Positions 63,835 through 64,000 of a DNA stretch of 64,000 nucleotides are shown here, in pieces. Origin of the DNA: JAFMDF01 sp965222705. GTDB lineage: Bacteria > Bacteroidota > Bacteroidia > Chitinophagales > Saprospiraceae. Position 1 is the stretch's first letter. The number at the start of each line of letters is the position of its first letter. The notes under the pieces are model-generated. The model saw nothing but the letters and a program-made list of their open reading frames with translations. It was not told the DNA's origin and did not search any database. The DNA is taken from the NCBI GenBank assembly GCA_965222705.1, contig CBDCUO010000026.1, forward strand, positions 102,054 to 166,053. Direction: 5' to 3'. Both the position numbers and the translations under genes were made by a program.

Positions 63835-64000
63835 TTAACAAGAATCCAATTCTACCAAAAATGTTTCCAATTCCAGCCGCCTATTTAATGCTGTGGTGCG
63901 ATTATTAATCAAGTCAAACAATAAATCAGCTGCTGCTTTGCCCACCACCTGACCGGAGTGCCTGATGTGGGTTATTTTGGGTTTTAAATAATAAGGCAAA
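63835..64000 (-). CDS. LacI-type transcriptional regulator, 3' end only
   Basis: The last 54 codons are visible: PYYLKPKITHIRHSGQVVGKAAADLLFDLI followed by LNRRLELETFLVELDSC. This is the C-terminal edge of the LacI/PurR periplasmic-binding-like domain (typical ITxIRQxGxxxGxxAAxLL motif). The DNA-binding domain and start lie outside the window. Regulated genes and effector are unknown; sugar or nucleoside response is usual for the family. Confidence 0.75.
   Translation of the reverse strand, partial: LPYYLKPKITHIRHSGQVVGKAAADLLFDLINNRTTALNRRLELETFLVELDSC

Noticed and set aside
1..64000. CRISPR array, phage-defence island or rRNA/tRNA operon
   Set aside because: No regularly spaced repeats, cas-like or restriction genes, and no recognisable structural RNA were seen on either strand.

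Overview
The window looks like a chromosomal segment of an AT-rich, free-living member of the phylum Bacteroidota. The main clues are three secreted proteins with type IX secretion (T9SS) C-terminal sorting domains (one type A, two type B/gliding-associated, with SprB-like repeats), a MurF-Alr fusion, bacillithiol synthesis (BshA), a DUF3127 protein, lipoproteins with short lipoboxes, no Shine-Dalgarno pattern, and promoter-like TAnnTTTG boxes. The long SprB/PKD adhesins would fit the Saprospiria, but that placement is a guess. No rRNA, tRNA, CRISPR array or replication origin was seen.

Layout. 1-5 kb: a partial membrane protein, a TlpA-like lipoprotein, a Gfo/Idh/MocA oxidoreductase, a lipoprotein and a polyprenyl-phosphate sugar transferase (frameshifted). 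5-14 kb: two small regulators, purD, murF-alr, and three consecutive SurA/PpiC-type periplasmic folding factors. 14-25 kb: acyl-CoA dehydrogenase, a TPR gene and lgt (both frameshifted), an esterase, a 31-residue-repeat protein with a tail-fibre-like C-terminus, a steroid-reductase-like membrane protein, a divergent peptide deformylase, a sugar nucleotidyltransferase and a ScfR/RamB-like regulator. 25-32 kb: a large T9SS protein, a frameshifted unknown gene, a DinB remnant, a DM13 lipoprotein and an outer-membrane barrel. 33-46 kb: housekeeping genes (ribA, bshA, DUF547, ftsH, rsfS, birA, cinA, a 2-oxoacid dehydrogenase E2, DUF3127, pssA) with insertion sequences between them. 46-57 kb: an IS-interrupted secreted-protein gene and two paralogous T9SS adhesins. 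57-64 kb: a MobA-like fusion, a glucosaminidase, a GH113-like glycosidase lipoprotein, two M28-family zinc hydrolases and the 3' end of a LacI-type regulator.

Mobile and repeat content is concentrated at 39-48 kb. Three complete insertion sequences of three different types each have terminal inverted repeats and target duplications that I could read (5, 9 and 9 bp). There is also a 163-bp palindromic MITE-like element. Outside that stretch there is an 87-bp palindromic repeat present twice (one copy inside the broken secreted-protein gene) and a roughly 70-bp intergenic repeat family with at least three copies.

A second theme is broken frames. Four genes (the sugar transferase, the TPR gene, lgt and an unknown gene at 29 kb) become intact when six single-base indels are corrected. 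Because lgt is normally indispensable, sequence error is the simplest explanation for most or all of them. I found no convincing new defence, biosynthetic or signalling system. The most original observations are the repeat families, the 31-residue-repeat protein, the SSB-like tail on the DUF3127 protein, and the modular duplication in the T9SS adhesins.
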